Part shown: positions 7,446-14,123 of the stretch, piece after piece
Position numbering within the stretch: the stretch's first letter is position 1
How the letters are laid out: each line of letters begins with the position of its first letter
NCBI GenBank assembly: GCA_000435175.1
Contig: FR880020.1
Coordinates: 1-14,265, forward strand
Reading direction: 5' to 3'
From: Clostridium sp. CAG:245
GTDB taxonomy: Bacteria > Bacillota > Clostridia > TANB77 > CAG-508
Length of the DNA stretch: 14,265 bases
The notes under the pieces: generated by a model
The model's input: the letters and a program-made list of their open reading frames with translations, nothing else
Told to the model about the DNA's origin: nothing
The model's database searches: none
Position numbers and translations under genes: made by a program

Positions 7446-8162
7446 TTGAAAATAAAACTTGACAAAGCCAATATAACAATGTCAATAAGCATATTACTCG
7501 TATGTGTTATTCTGGTATCTATATCGTTTATACAGTTTAAAACAGTTGAGCAAGTAAATGAAACAGATATAGAAAATATGAGAGATGAAGAATTAAGAGA
7601 GCAAATTTCTTCATGGAAGAGTAAATGGGAAGAAGCAAATGAAAAATTAGAAGATACAAATACAAAAATAAGTGAATATCAAACTAAAATAGAAAGCAAT
7701 GAAGAAGCGTCTGAATTATTAGATGAAGAATTGAAAAAATCACAATTATTACTTGGAACAACAGATGTTACAGGTGAAGGAGTGGTAGTTACATTAACAG
7801 ATACAGAAGAAAGTAGTATTACGGCAGATGACTTAATAACATTGGTAAATGAATTAAGATTTGCAGGAGCAGAGGCTATTTCTATAAATGGCGTAAGAAT
7901 TATGCCAATGACAGATATTGTAGACATAGACTCATATATCATAATAAAACCATCTCAGAGAATTGTTTCGCCTTATGTTGTGAAAGCAATCGGGAACCAA
8001 ACATATTTGGTTAGTACATTATGTCTAAAAAATAGTGGATATGTAGACAAATATAACAATAGTGGAAAATCTGTAAAATTAGAGAAACAAAGAAATATAA
8101 AAATTACAAAATATACAGGAAATATGGATATTAAATATATGAAGGAGGTTACAAGTAAATGA
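7446..8162 (+). CDS. DUF881 family membrane protein, second copy (YlxX position)
   Basis: The 238-residue product starts at TTG 7446, six bases after AGAGGTGA at 7432-7439. It has the same design as the preceding gene: a membrane segment at about 12-31, a Glu/Lys-rich coiled-coil stretch at about 38-95, and a DUF881 domain with GTTDVTGEGVVVTLTD, NELRFAGAEAISINGVRI and KYTGNMDIKYMKEV. The order of motifs is the same in both copies but the central part differs in length and sequence, so the duplication is old. Its TGA stop overlaps the ATG of the next gene in the string ATGA, which implies coupled translation with sbp. The function is unknown; the neighbourhood points to division or envelope work. 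Confidence 0.9.
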   Translation: MKIKLDKANITMSISILLVCVILVSISFIQFKTVEQVNETDIENMRDEELREQISSWKSKWEEANEKLEDTNTKISEYQTKIESNEEASELLDEELKKSQLLLGTTDVTGEGVVVTLTDTEESSITADDLITLVNELRFAGAEAISINGVRIMPMTDIVDIDSYIIIKPSQRIVSPYVVKAIGNQTYLVSTLCLKNSGYVDKYNNSGKSVKLEKQRNIKITKYTGNMDIKYMKEVTSK

Positions 8163-8554
8163 TATTAATAGCAATAATTATAGGATGTTTAATAGGAGCA
8201 TTAATAGGAATGTATGCACCTATGGTATCGTACACATATTCGGGATATTTAGCTATTGCTATAATAGCAGCATTAGATTCTGTTTTTGGAGGAATTGTTG
8301 CAACTCTAAAAAAGAACTTTAACCTTACAATCTTCATAACTGGATTTTTTGGTAATGCAATTCTCGCAATTCTACTTACGATATTAGGGCAAAAATTAAA
8401 TGTAGACATATATTTAGCTGCAATTATAGTGTTTGTTGGAAGAATGTTTACAAATTTAGCTATAATTCGTAGATATTATATTGATATAGTTATGAAAAAA
8501 ATAGAAGATAAAAAGAGCAAAAAAGACAATTTAAAGGAAGAAAAAACAGAATAA
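8159..8554 (+). CDS. sbp: Small basic membrane protein, DUF1290 (Sbp)
   Basis: This 131-residue integral membrane protein matches the DUF1290/Sbp family in size, position and sequence. It has an N-terminal glycine-patterned segment (IAIIIGCLIGALIGMYAP), the conserved YSGYLAIAIIAALDSVFGG, about three to four hydrophobic spans, and the FVGRMFTNLAIIRRY motif. A Lys/Glu-rich cytoplasmic tail of about 25 residues follows. The ATG at 8159 overlaps the upstream stop codon, and AAGGAGG at 8142-8148 lies inside the preceding gene. Sbp sits between the DUF881 genes and ftsA in Bacillus as here. Its biochemical role is not established. Confidence 0.92.
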   Translation: MILIAIIIGCLIGALIGMYAPMVSYTYSGYLAIAIIAALDSVFGGIVATLKKNFNLTIFITGFFGNAILAILLTILGQKLNVDIYLAAIIVFVGRMFTNLAIIRRYYIDIVMKKIEDKKSKKDNLKEEKTE

Positions 8555-8571
8555 AAAATAATAAGATTTTT

Positions 8572-8604
8572 ATTACAAAAATATTACAAAAATATAACAA
8601 AACT
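8572..8604 (+). repeat. Three tandem 11-bp repeats upstream of ftsA
   Basis: The unit ATTACAAAAAT occurs perfectly at 8572-8582 and 8583-8593, then with three changes at 8594-8604. The following bases ATTGAC start like another unit and form the -35-like element. A-runs spaced 11 bp apart, about one helical turn, should bend DNA or act like an UP element or a repeated operator just upstream of the ftsA/ftsZ promoter. Confidence 0.7.
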
Positions 8605-8605
8605 A

Positions 8606-8634
8606 TTGACTTTTTTTTCAAAATATAATAAAGT
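8606..8634 (+). promoter_or_regulatory. Promoter region for ftsA-ftsZ
   Basis: TTGACT at 8606-8611 is a good -35 hexamer and TATAAT at 8624-8629 a perfect -10, but they are only 12 bp apart, too close for normal sigma-A use. TAAAGT at 8629-8634 gives 17-bp spacing from TTGACT and matches the -10 less well. Either the TATAAT is used with an activator or a poor upstream -35, or the downstream hexamer is used. A promoter somewhere here is likely because a 119-base gap separates sbp from ftsA. Confidence 0.5.
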
Positions 8635-8673
8635 TAGAAGCAATAAAAAAGCAGTAAATTGGAGGAGTTAATT

Positions 8674-9900
8674 TTGGCAATCGGAGATATAATAGTAGGT
8701 ATAGATATAGGATCCTCAAAAATTAGCTTAGTTGTAGGAGAAGTGAACAATTTTAACCAGGTAGAGCTTGTCTATACAGTGGAACATAAGTGTAAAGGGA
8801 TTAAAAAAACAAAAATAATAGATGAAGACGAAATAGCAAATGCAATAGTAAAGTCAATTCAGGATGCTGAAAGAGAAGCAGAAATAAAAATAAATTCGGC
8901 ATATTTAACAATAGCTGGAAAGTATGTAACAATAGTACAAAATAGCATTACAAAAAATATAAAAGACAAATTTTCTGGAGTTTCTGTAAAAGATGTATCA
9001 TCAGCATTATTACAGGTTAAAGACATAGATGTACCTGATGGAAAGAGCATAATTGACATAGTAACAGATAAATTTATATTAGATGATGGAAGAGCGGTTG
9101 AAGATCCAGTTGGAAACCTAGTTTCTTCATTCACAGTAAATGCTCAGGTTATATTGGGGGATAGAGAATACATAAAACAACTATCTAATATATGCAAAAA
9201 AGCCGATATAGACATAGATGGAATTATTCCAATAACATTAGCAGAACGTAATTTAATATTAGATACAAACGAGCTAAATGATAATGTTATGATAATTGAC
9301 ATTGGCGCTGGAAATACAGAAATAGGTATATTCGAAGGTTCTGCATTTGAATACACAAATACAATACCATTAGGGGGAGATAACATCACAAAAGATGTTC
9401 AAATGGTATTGAATATTTCTGAGGAAGAGGCAGAAAAGCTAAAAAGACAGTATGGATTGGCAATGAAATCATATATAGATAATGATAACGAAATAGTACT
9501 AAATACTGTAGAAGATGCCAAAAATAAAGTGATTAAAAGCTCTGAATTGATAGAAATAATTGAAGCAAGAATAGAAGAAATATTTACATTAATAAACAAA
9601 GACATAACAAATCAAGGTATAAAACCACGAATTAATAATGTCGTTTTAACAGGACAAGGAATAACAAATATAAGCAAGAGTGATGTGGCTGGTAAAGTAA
9701 TATTAAATATCCCTGTAAAATTTGCAACAGGAAGATTAATAAGCACAGTAAGACCAGAATACAGAACAGCATTTGCCTTAGTTAGATACATAGCAGCAAG
9801 ACCATTTGCAAAGAGTGTATCGAGCAGTATAGATTCTAATTCAAACGAAAGCTTTTTCACAAAGATTATGGATAGAATAAAAGAATTTTTTTATTCGTAA
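8674..9900 (+). CDS. ftsA: Cell division protein FtsA (actin-like FtsZ membrane tether)
   Basis: FtsA is an ATP-binding actin homologue that links FtsZ filaments to the membrane and recruits later division proteins. The 408-residue product shows the phosphate-1 loop VGIDIGSSKI (residues 8-17), the phosphate-2 loop IIDIGAGNTEIGIFE around Asp209, and the adenosine motif NNVVLTGQGITNI. It ends in an amphipathic helix, FFTKIMDRIKEFFYS (about 394-408), that serves as the membrane-targeting sequence. Between the first two motifs lies the 1C subdomain typical of FtsA rather than MreB. TTG 8674 is chosen because GGAGGAG at 8661-8667 gives 6-base spacing. A TTG at 8659 would overlap that site and add unrelated residues. 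ftsZ follows after 69 bases. Confidence 0.95.
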   Translation: MAIGDIIVGIDIGSSKISLVVGEVNNFNQVELVYTVEHKCKGIKKTKIIDEDEIANAIVKSIQDAEREAEIKINSAYLTIAGKYVTIVQNSITKNIKDKFSGVSVKDVSSALLQVKDIDVPDGKSIIDIVTDKFILDDGRAVEDPVGNLVSSFTVNAQVILGDREYIKQLSNICKKADIDIDGIIPITLAERNLILDTNELNDNVMIIDIGAGNTEIGIFEGSAFEYTNTIPLGGDNITKDVQMVLNISEEEAEKLKRQYGLAMKSYIDNDNEIVLNTVEDAKNKVIKSSELIEIIEARIEEIFTLINKDITNQGIKPRINNVVLTGQGITNISKSDVAGKVILNIPVKFATGRLISTVRPEYRTAFALVRYIAARPFAKSVSSSIDSNSNESFFTKIMDRIKEFFYS

Positions 9901-9969
9901 GATAAAAATGGTACAAAAGACGCGGAATATAGATAAATAACAATAAAAATAGTAGGGAGGAAAAACTTT

Positions 9970-11076
9970 ATGATGATGGATAGTAGTGTTGACGAGAACA
10001 CAATGGCAGACGGAACAGCAACCATAAAAGTAATTGGTGTTGGAGGAGCTGGAACAAACGCAGTAAACAGAATGGTGGACTCAGGAATAAGAGGAGTAGA
10101 ATTTATAGCTGTTAACACAGATAGACAAGCTTTACTTCTATCAAAAGCTTCATCAAAAATTCAAATTGGAGAAAAAATTACAAGAGGACTAGGTGCAGGA
10201 GCGAACCCTGACATTGGTGCTCAAGCTGCTGAAGAGAGCAAAGCTGAAATAACAGAAGCCTTAAGAGGAGCAGACATGGTGTTTGTTACAGCCGGAATGG
10301 GTGGAGGAACAGGAACAGGTGCTGCCCCAATAGTTGCTTCATGCGCAAAAGAAATGGGAATATTAACAATAGGTGTTGTTACAAAACCATTTACATTTGA
10401 AGGAAAGAAAAGATTAACTCAAGCAGAGAGAGGAATTGAAAGTTTAAAAGGCAAAGTAGATACTTTAGTAGTAATTCCAAACGACAAATTATTACAAGTA
10501 ATAGATAGAAAAACATCAATAGTAGAAGCCTTCAAAATGGCTGACGACGTATTAAGACAAGGTGTACAAGGTATATCTGATTTAATTGCTATACCAGGAC
10601 TTGTAAACTTAGACTTTGCAGATGTAAAGACAATAATGCTTAATACAGGTATGGCACACATGGGAATTGGAAGAGCATCTGGAGAAAATAGAGCAGAAGA
10701 TGCAGCAAAACAAGCTATCCAAAGTCCATTACTAGAAACATCTATAGAAGGTGCAAGAGGGGTTATCATCAATATTACAGGTGGAAGCAATTTAGGATTA
10801 CACGAAGTAAACACAGCAGCTGAATTAATTCAAAGAAGCGTAGACCCAGAGGCCAATATCATCTTTGGTGCTGTTATAGACGAAAGCCTAGATGAAGATA
10901 TAGTAATAACTGTTATTGCAACAGGATTTGAAAAAGAAGATGAAAAAGTTCCCTCAATTGGAGAAATAACAAGCAAGAGCTGGTCACCAAAGACTTCGAC
11001 AATATCATCAGATACATCAAGCTCAAGCGGAGACCTTGATATCCCTACATTCTTAAGAAAAAATAAAGGGAAATAA
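9970..11076 (+). CDS. ftsZ: Cell division GTPase FtsZ
   Basis: FtsZ is the tubulin-like GTPase that forms the division ring. The 368-residue protein has the N-terminal nucleotide motif GVGGAGTNAVNRM, the tubulin signature GGGTGTG at residues 111-117, and the T7 synergy loop NLDFADVK starting at Asn213 with Asp215 and Asp218. A short Ser/Thr-rich linker leads to the C-terminal peptide LDIPTFLRKN, which binds FtsA and other partners. Start ATG 9970 opens three consecutive ATG codons and follows GGGAGG at 9955-9960. Length and motifs are fully typical and all catalytic residues are intact. It is the last gene before the terminator at 11128-11166; a separate promoter in the 69-base gap after ftsA is not evident. 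Confidence 0.98.
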   Translation: MMMDSSVDENTMADGTATIKVIGVGGAGTNAVNRMVDSGIRGVEFIAVNTDRQALLLSKASSKIQIGEKITRGLGAGANPDIGAQAAEESKAEITEALRGADMVFVTAGMGGGTGTGAAPIVASCAKEMGILTIGVVTKPFTFEGKKRLTQAERGIESLKGKVDTLVVIPNDKLLQVIDRKTSIVEAFKMADDVLRQGVQGISDLIAIPGLVNLDFADVKTIMLNTGMAHMGIGRASGENRAEDAAKQAIQSPLLETSIEGARGVIINITGGSNLGLHEVNTAAELIQRSVDPEANIIFGAVIDESLDEDIVITVIATGFEKEDEKVPSIGEITSKSWSPKTSTISSDTSSSSGDLDIPTFLRKNKGK

Positions 11077-11127
11077 ACAAAATATTTTTACTTTTTTGAA
11101 TATACATGATGAATAGAATATAATTAG

Positions 11128-11166
11128 AAAAGAAATAATCTAAATTTGTAGATTATTTCTTTTTTT
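11128..11166 (+). terminator. Strong intrinsic terminator after ftsZ
   Basis: A 15-bp perfect inverted repeat (11128-11142 with 11149-11163) with a 6-base loop, AATTTG, is followed by a T-run to 11166. It closes the division block and separates it from the sporulation genes, so spoIIGA needs its own promoter. Confidence 0.88.
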
Positions 11167-11178
11167 CGTGCACAAGAT

Positions 11179-11211
11179 ATGACAAACTTTTGAATTTAAA
11201 AAAGGTATAAT
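11179..11211 (+). promoter_or_regulatory. Probable Spo0A-controlled spoIIG promoter with a long spacer
   Basis: A perfect TATAAT at 11206-11211 lies 38 bases before the spoIIGA start. The best -35-like hexamer, ATGACA at 11179-11184, is 21 bp upstream instead of 17. The Bacillus subtilis spoIIG promoter is known for an abnormally long spacer of about 22 bp, which makes sigma-A initiation depend on bound Spo0A-P. TATGACA here agrees with the 0A-box reverse complement TTCGACA at five of seven positions, and GATATGAC recurs at 11221-11228. The architecture is seen directly; Spo0A control is inferred. Confidence 0.55.
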
Positions 11212-11249
11212 ACTAAATACGATATGACTAAATATAAGAAGGTGAGAAG

Positions 11250-12173
11250 GTGACAATATATCTTGATATTATTTTTGTAGAAAATATTTTAATGAATTAT
11301 ATTATTCTTTTTGCTACACTCGTTATATTAAAAGTGAAAAATAAGTGGCAACAGATACGATTGTTAGTGTCTGGAGTAATTGGAAGCGCATATGCCATCA
11401 TTGTATATTTAGACATACTTTCAATATATTCTGGAATAACTGCAAAGGTCATATTATCAATAGTAATGGTATATGTAGCATTTAATCCCCAAAGCATAAA
11501 ACAACTATTCAAACAATTATTAATATTCTATTTAATATCATTTATATTTGGGGGCTGTACATTTGCATTAATATATTTCATTAGACCAGAAAACGTTCAA
11601 ATGCGAAACGGAGTATTTGTAGGAATGTATCCAATTAAGGTTGCTATAATTGGTGGAGCAATAGGCTTTATAATTACTCAAATAGCTTTTAAAATAAATA
11701 AAAATAAGCTTAATACGAAAAATACGATTTTTGACATACAAATATATTATGAGGATAAAACAATCAATATAAAAGCCTTACTGGATTCTGGAAATATGTT
11801 AAAAGACCCAGTAAGCGAAATACCGGTAATAATTATAGAAAAGGAAATTATGTATAAAATAATACCCAAAAATATTTTGGATTATATAGAAAAAATAATG
11901 AAAGGAGATGAGGCTGAAGCAAATTATGACATTCAAAACTACATATCAAAAATACGAATGGTGCCATTTATGTCCATAGGAAAAGAAAATGGAATGTTAG
12001 TTGGAATTAGACTTGATAAAATAAAAATTCAAACAGAAGATATAGATGTAGAAAGAAAAGATGTAATAGCTGGAATATACGATAAAAAAATAACAAAGGA
12101 CAATAAATATAATGCACTTATTGGATTGAATTTGCTAGAAACGGAAAAAGAATTATATCAATCCAAATGTTAG
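11250..12173 (+). CDS. spoIIGA: Sporulation sigma-E factor processing peptidase SpoIIGA
   Basis: SpoIIGA is the mother-cell membrane aspartic protease that removes the pro-sequence of sigma-E when signalled by SpoIIR from the forespore. The 307 residues show five hydrophobic spans in the first half (about 6-27, 36-56, 60-78, 88-110 and 127-148) and a soluble C-terminal domain. This domain contains the retroviral-like aspartic protease triad in ALLDSGNMLKDP, with Asp179 as the catalytic residue. The late VIAGIYDKKI and YNALIGLNLL segments are also typical. Start GTG 11250 follows AAGGTGAG with short spacing. The gene is intact and ends 9 bases before the sigE start, so the two form the spoIIG operon. 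The intact protease next to a disrupted substrate gene is notable. Confidence 0.93.
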   Translation: MTIYLDIIFVENILMNYIILFATLVILKVKNKWQQIRLLVSGVIGSAYAIIVYLDILSIYSGITAKVILSIVMVYVAFNPQSIKQLFKQLLIFYLISFIFGGCTFALIYFIRPENVQMRNGVFVGMYPIKVAIIGGAIGFIITQIAFKINKNKLNTKNTIFDIQIYYEDKTINIKALLDSGNMLKDPVSEIPVIIIEKEIMYKIIPKNILDYIEKIMKGDEAEANYDIQNYISKIRMVPFMSIGKENGMLVGIRLDKIKIQTEDIDVERKDVIAGIYDKKITKDNKYNALIGLNLLETEKELYQSKC

Positions 12174-12182
12174 GAAAGGAAA

Positions 12183-12924
12183 GTGATTGCATTGAATTTA
12201 CTACAAATATTGAAAAATAATGCGAATATATTGTATGCGAAGTACATAAAGAAAGATGATATTGAAACATTACCAATATTCTACATAGGAGGAAGTCAGA
12301 CTTTGCCTCCTCCACTATCACCAGCAGAAGAGGAAGACGCAATAAAAAAATTGGCTAATGGTGACCTAGAGACTAGGCAGTTGTTGGTAGAAAGAAATTT
12401 GCGATTAGTAGTGTATATTGCTAAAAAGTTTGAAAATACTGGGACGCGGAATAGAGGATTTAATTTCAATTGGAACAATTGGATTAATGAAGGCAATAAA
12501 CACGTATGACACGAGTAAAAATATCAAACTTGCAACATATGCGTCAAGATGCATAGAAAATGAAATACTTATGTATTTGAGAAGAACGAATAAATTAAAA
12601 GGAGAAATTTCTATAGACGAACCACTTAATCAAGACGGAGATGGCAATGAATTATTGTTGTCAGATATACTTGGAACAGATTATGATTCTATATCTAGAG
12701 GACTGGAAGATGAAGTGGATAAAAAACTGTTGAAAGGAGCAATTGCAAAATTAAATTCGCGTGAGAAAAACATAATGGAATTAAGATTCGGCTTTATTAC
12801 AGGAAACGAAAAAACACAAAAAGAAGTTGCCGACATGTTGGGAATATCACAGAGTTACATATCTAGACTTGAAAAGAAAATAATAAGCAAAATGAGAAAA
12901 GAAATACTTAGTAAAACAGGTTAA
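12183..12924 (+). pseudogene. sigE: RNA polymerase sigma-E (pro-sigma-E) with a one-base frameshift
   Basis: Sigma-E is the first mother-cell-specific sigma factor of sporulation. It is made as a pro-protein and activated by SpoIIGA. The first frame, from GTG 12183, covers the pro-sequence, the cleavage-site context YIGGSQTLPPPLS and region 2.1 up to FENTG (residue 87), then runs into unrelated residues and a TGA at 12507-12509. The second frame resumes as GIEDLISIGTIGLMKA at 12448 and continues through LATYASRCIENEILMYLRR and the region 4.2 helix-turn-helix SQSYISRLEKKI to 12924. The two halves join perfectly if one base among 12441-12447 is removed, giving TGRGIEDL or TGTGIEDL and about 246 residues, near the normal 239. 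No other damage is visible, so a sequencing or assembly error, or a very recent mutation, is most likely. TTG 12192 is an alternative start. Confidence 0.9.
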
Positions 12925-12925
12925 A

Positions 12926-12954
12926 GTATAGAAAACTTCTTTTAGGAAATAATA
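12926..12954 (+). promoter_or_regulatory. Sigma-F-like forespore promoter for sigG
   Basis: GTATA at 12926-12930 matches the sigma-F/sigma-G -35 consensus GYATA. GGAAATAATA at 12945-12954 matches every fixed position of the sigma-F -10 consensus GGnnAnAnTR. The spacer is 14 bp against the usual 15-16. In Bacillus sigG is transcribed in the forespore by sigma-F, so location and sequence agree. The consensus comparison is from memory. Confidence 0.5.
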
Positions 12955-12974
12955 TAAACAAAATATTTCCAAAA
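12940..12974 (+). repeat. Inverted repeat between sigE and the sigG ribosome binding site
   Basis: TTTTAGGAAATA (12940-12951) and TATTTCCAAAA (12964-12974) pair over 11 bp with a single bulged A, leaving a 12-base loop. The repeat overlaps the sigma-F-like -10 element and ends inside the AAAAGGAGG site of sigG. No T-run follows, so it is not an intrinsic terminator. It could be an operator or a leader structure affecting sigG. Confidence 0.5.
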
Positions 12975-12987
12975 GGAGGTTATTTGT

Positions 12988-13761
12988 TTGATTAACAAGG
13001 TAGAAATCTGTGGAGTAAACACATCAAAATTACCAGTGCTATCAAATGAAGAAAAAAATAGATTATTAAATGAAATAAAGAAAGGAAATAAAGAAGCTAG
13101 AGAAGAGTTCATAAACGGGAATTTAAAATTAGTGTTGAGCGTTATTAAGAGATTCTATGGAAGAGGAGAAAATTTAGATGATTTGTTTCAAATTGGATGT
13201 ATAGGATTAATAAAGGCAATGGATAATTTTGATCTGGACTTAAATGTACAATTTAGTACTTACGCTGTGCCAATGATTGCTGGAGAAATAAGAAGATATT
13301 TAAGAGATAATAATATGGTAAGAGTAAGTAGATCGGTAAGAGACTTGGCTTATAAGGTACTTGCAGTGAGAGAAAAAGCGTTAAGGGAAAACAAGAAGGA
13401 ACCTACGATAGATGAAATTGCAAAAGAATTGGGAGTAGAAAAAGAAGAAATTGCATTTTGCTTGGATGCAATACAAGATCCGGTTTCACTGCAAGAACCA
13501 GTGTATGGAGATGATACAGAAAATATATATGTAGAAGACCAAATAAAAGACAAGAAAAATAGTGATGAAAATTGGGCAGATGATATAACATTATTAGAGG
13601 TAATGAAAAAATTAAAAGAAAAGGAGAGAAATATCATAAACAAAAGGTTCTTTGAAGGACGAACACAGATGGAAGTTGCAGAAGAAATTGGAATTTCACA
13701 GGCACAGGTATCACGATTAGAAAAGAATGCTATTGAACATATAAAGAAATTATATAATTAA
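12988..13761 (+). CDS. sigG: RNA polymerase sigma-G, late forespore sporulation factor
   Basis: Sigma-G directs late forespore transcription, including small acid-soluble proteins and germination genes. The 257-residue product is close to the usual 260. The N-terminal motif NKVEICGVNTSKLPVL is diagnostic for sigma-G and separates it from sigma-F. It is followed by region 2 (LKLVLSVIKRFYGRGENLDDLFQIGCIGL and FSTYAVPMIAGEIRRYLRDNN in two conserved blocks), region 3 with IAKELGVEKEEI and DAIQDPVSLQEPVY, and the region 4.2 helix-turn-helix TQMEVAEEIGISQAQVSRLE. Start TTG 12988 follows AAAGGAGG with normal spacing. Unlike sigE, the frame is intact throughout. A sigma-F-like promoter lies just upstream, and read-through from the spoIIG operon is also possible. 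Confidence 0.96.
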   Translation: MINKVEICGVNTSKLPVLSNEEKNRLLNEIKKGNKEAREEFINGNLKLVLSVIKRFYGRGENLDDLFQIGCIGLIKAMDNFDLDLNVQFSTYAVPMIAGEIRRYLRDNNMVRVSRSVRDLAYKVLAVREKALRENKKEPTIDEIAKELGVEKEEIAFCLDAIQDPVSLQEPVYGDDTENIYVEDQIKDKKNSDENWADDITLLEVMKKLKEKERNIINKRFFEGRTQMEVAEEIGISQAQVSRLEKNAIEHIKKLYN

Positions 13762-13772
13762 CACTTTGGTAA

Positions 13773-13810
13773 TCTTCCTAGAAAAGAATCATATAATAAT
13801 TCTAGGAGGA
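13773..13810 (+). promoter_or_regulatory. RNA hairpin that buries the ylmC ribosome binding site
   Basis: TCTTCCTAGAA (13773-13783) pairs with TTCTAGGAGGA (13800-13810) over 11 consecutive positions, with one G-U pair and a 16-base AT-rich loop. The right arm contains the whole Shine-Dalgarno sequence AGGAGG (13804-13809) of the gene starting at 13818. The structure should limit ribosome access unless opened. Coincidental pairing with a purine-rich site is possible but the length makes it less likely. Confidence 0.55.
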
Positions 13811-13817
13811 AATTTTT

Positions 13818-14051
13818 ATGACTGGAAAAGGACTGGATTTTAAGCATAAAGAGGTTGTTAATATTAATACTGGAAAAAGGCTGGGATATGTGCAAGATGT
13901 ATGTGCCGACTTAAACACGGGGTCGATAACATCAATTATTGTACCTGGTGAAAGCAAGTTGGCAAGCATGTTTTCAAACAAAAACGATATAGTCATACCG
14001 TGGGAAAAAATACACTGCATAGGGGACGACATTATACTTGTAGACATTTAA
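13818..14051 (+). CDS. ylmC: YlmC/YmxH family PRC-barrel protein
   Basis: This 77-residue cytoplasmic protein is a single PRC-barrel-like domain of the YlmC/YmxH sporulation-associated family. Visible features are the early KEVVNINTGKRLGYVQDV, the central INTG/SITSIIVPG-type strands, and the C-terminal VIPWEKIHCIGDDIILVDI, a signature of the family. It has no signal peptide or membrane span. ATG 13818 follows AGGAGG at 13804-13809, which lies in a hairpin. Gene order sigG then ylmC-type gene is common in Bacillus and Clostridium. The protein's molecular role is not established. It is the last gene in the window. Confidence 0.9.
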   Translation: MTGKGLDFKHKEVVNINTGKRLGYVQDVCADLNTGSITSIIVPGESKLASMFSNKNDIVIPWEKIHCIGDDIILVDI

Positions 14052-14094
14052 AAATAAAAATAGACAAAAATATTAAAAAAATTTAAAAAAGGTG

Positions 14095-14123
14095 TTGACA
14101 AAGAATATGGTCTGTGGTATTAT
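14095..14123 (+). promoter_or_regulatory. Near-consensus extended -10 sigma-A promoter
   Basis: A perfect TTGACA at 14095-14100 is 17 bp from TATTAT at 14118-14123, and TGG directly precedes the -10, giving an extended -10 element. The A- and T-rich stretch just upstream could act as an UP element. This is the strongest promoter in the window and points rightwards out of it. Confidence 0.8.

Noticed and set aside
8550..8580. AT-only inverted repeat after sbp as a terminator
   Set aside because: The pairing has no GC core and no following T-run, so it would not make a stable intrinsic terminator.
8659..8673. FtsA start at TTG 8659
   Set aside because: This codon overlaps the Shine-Dalgarno sequence used for TTG 8674 and adds residues not seen in FtsA.
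12418..12924. Independent gene beginning at TTG 12418
   Set aside because: It is the second half of sigE after the frameshift; it has no ribosome binding site and would lack the start of region 2.
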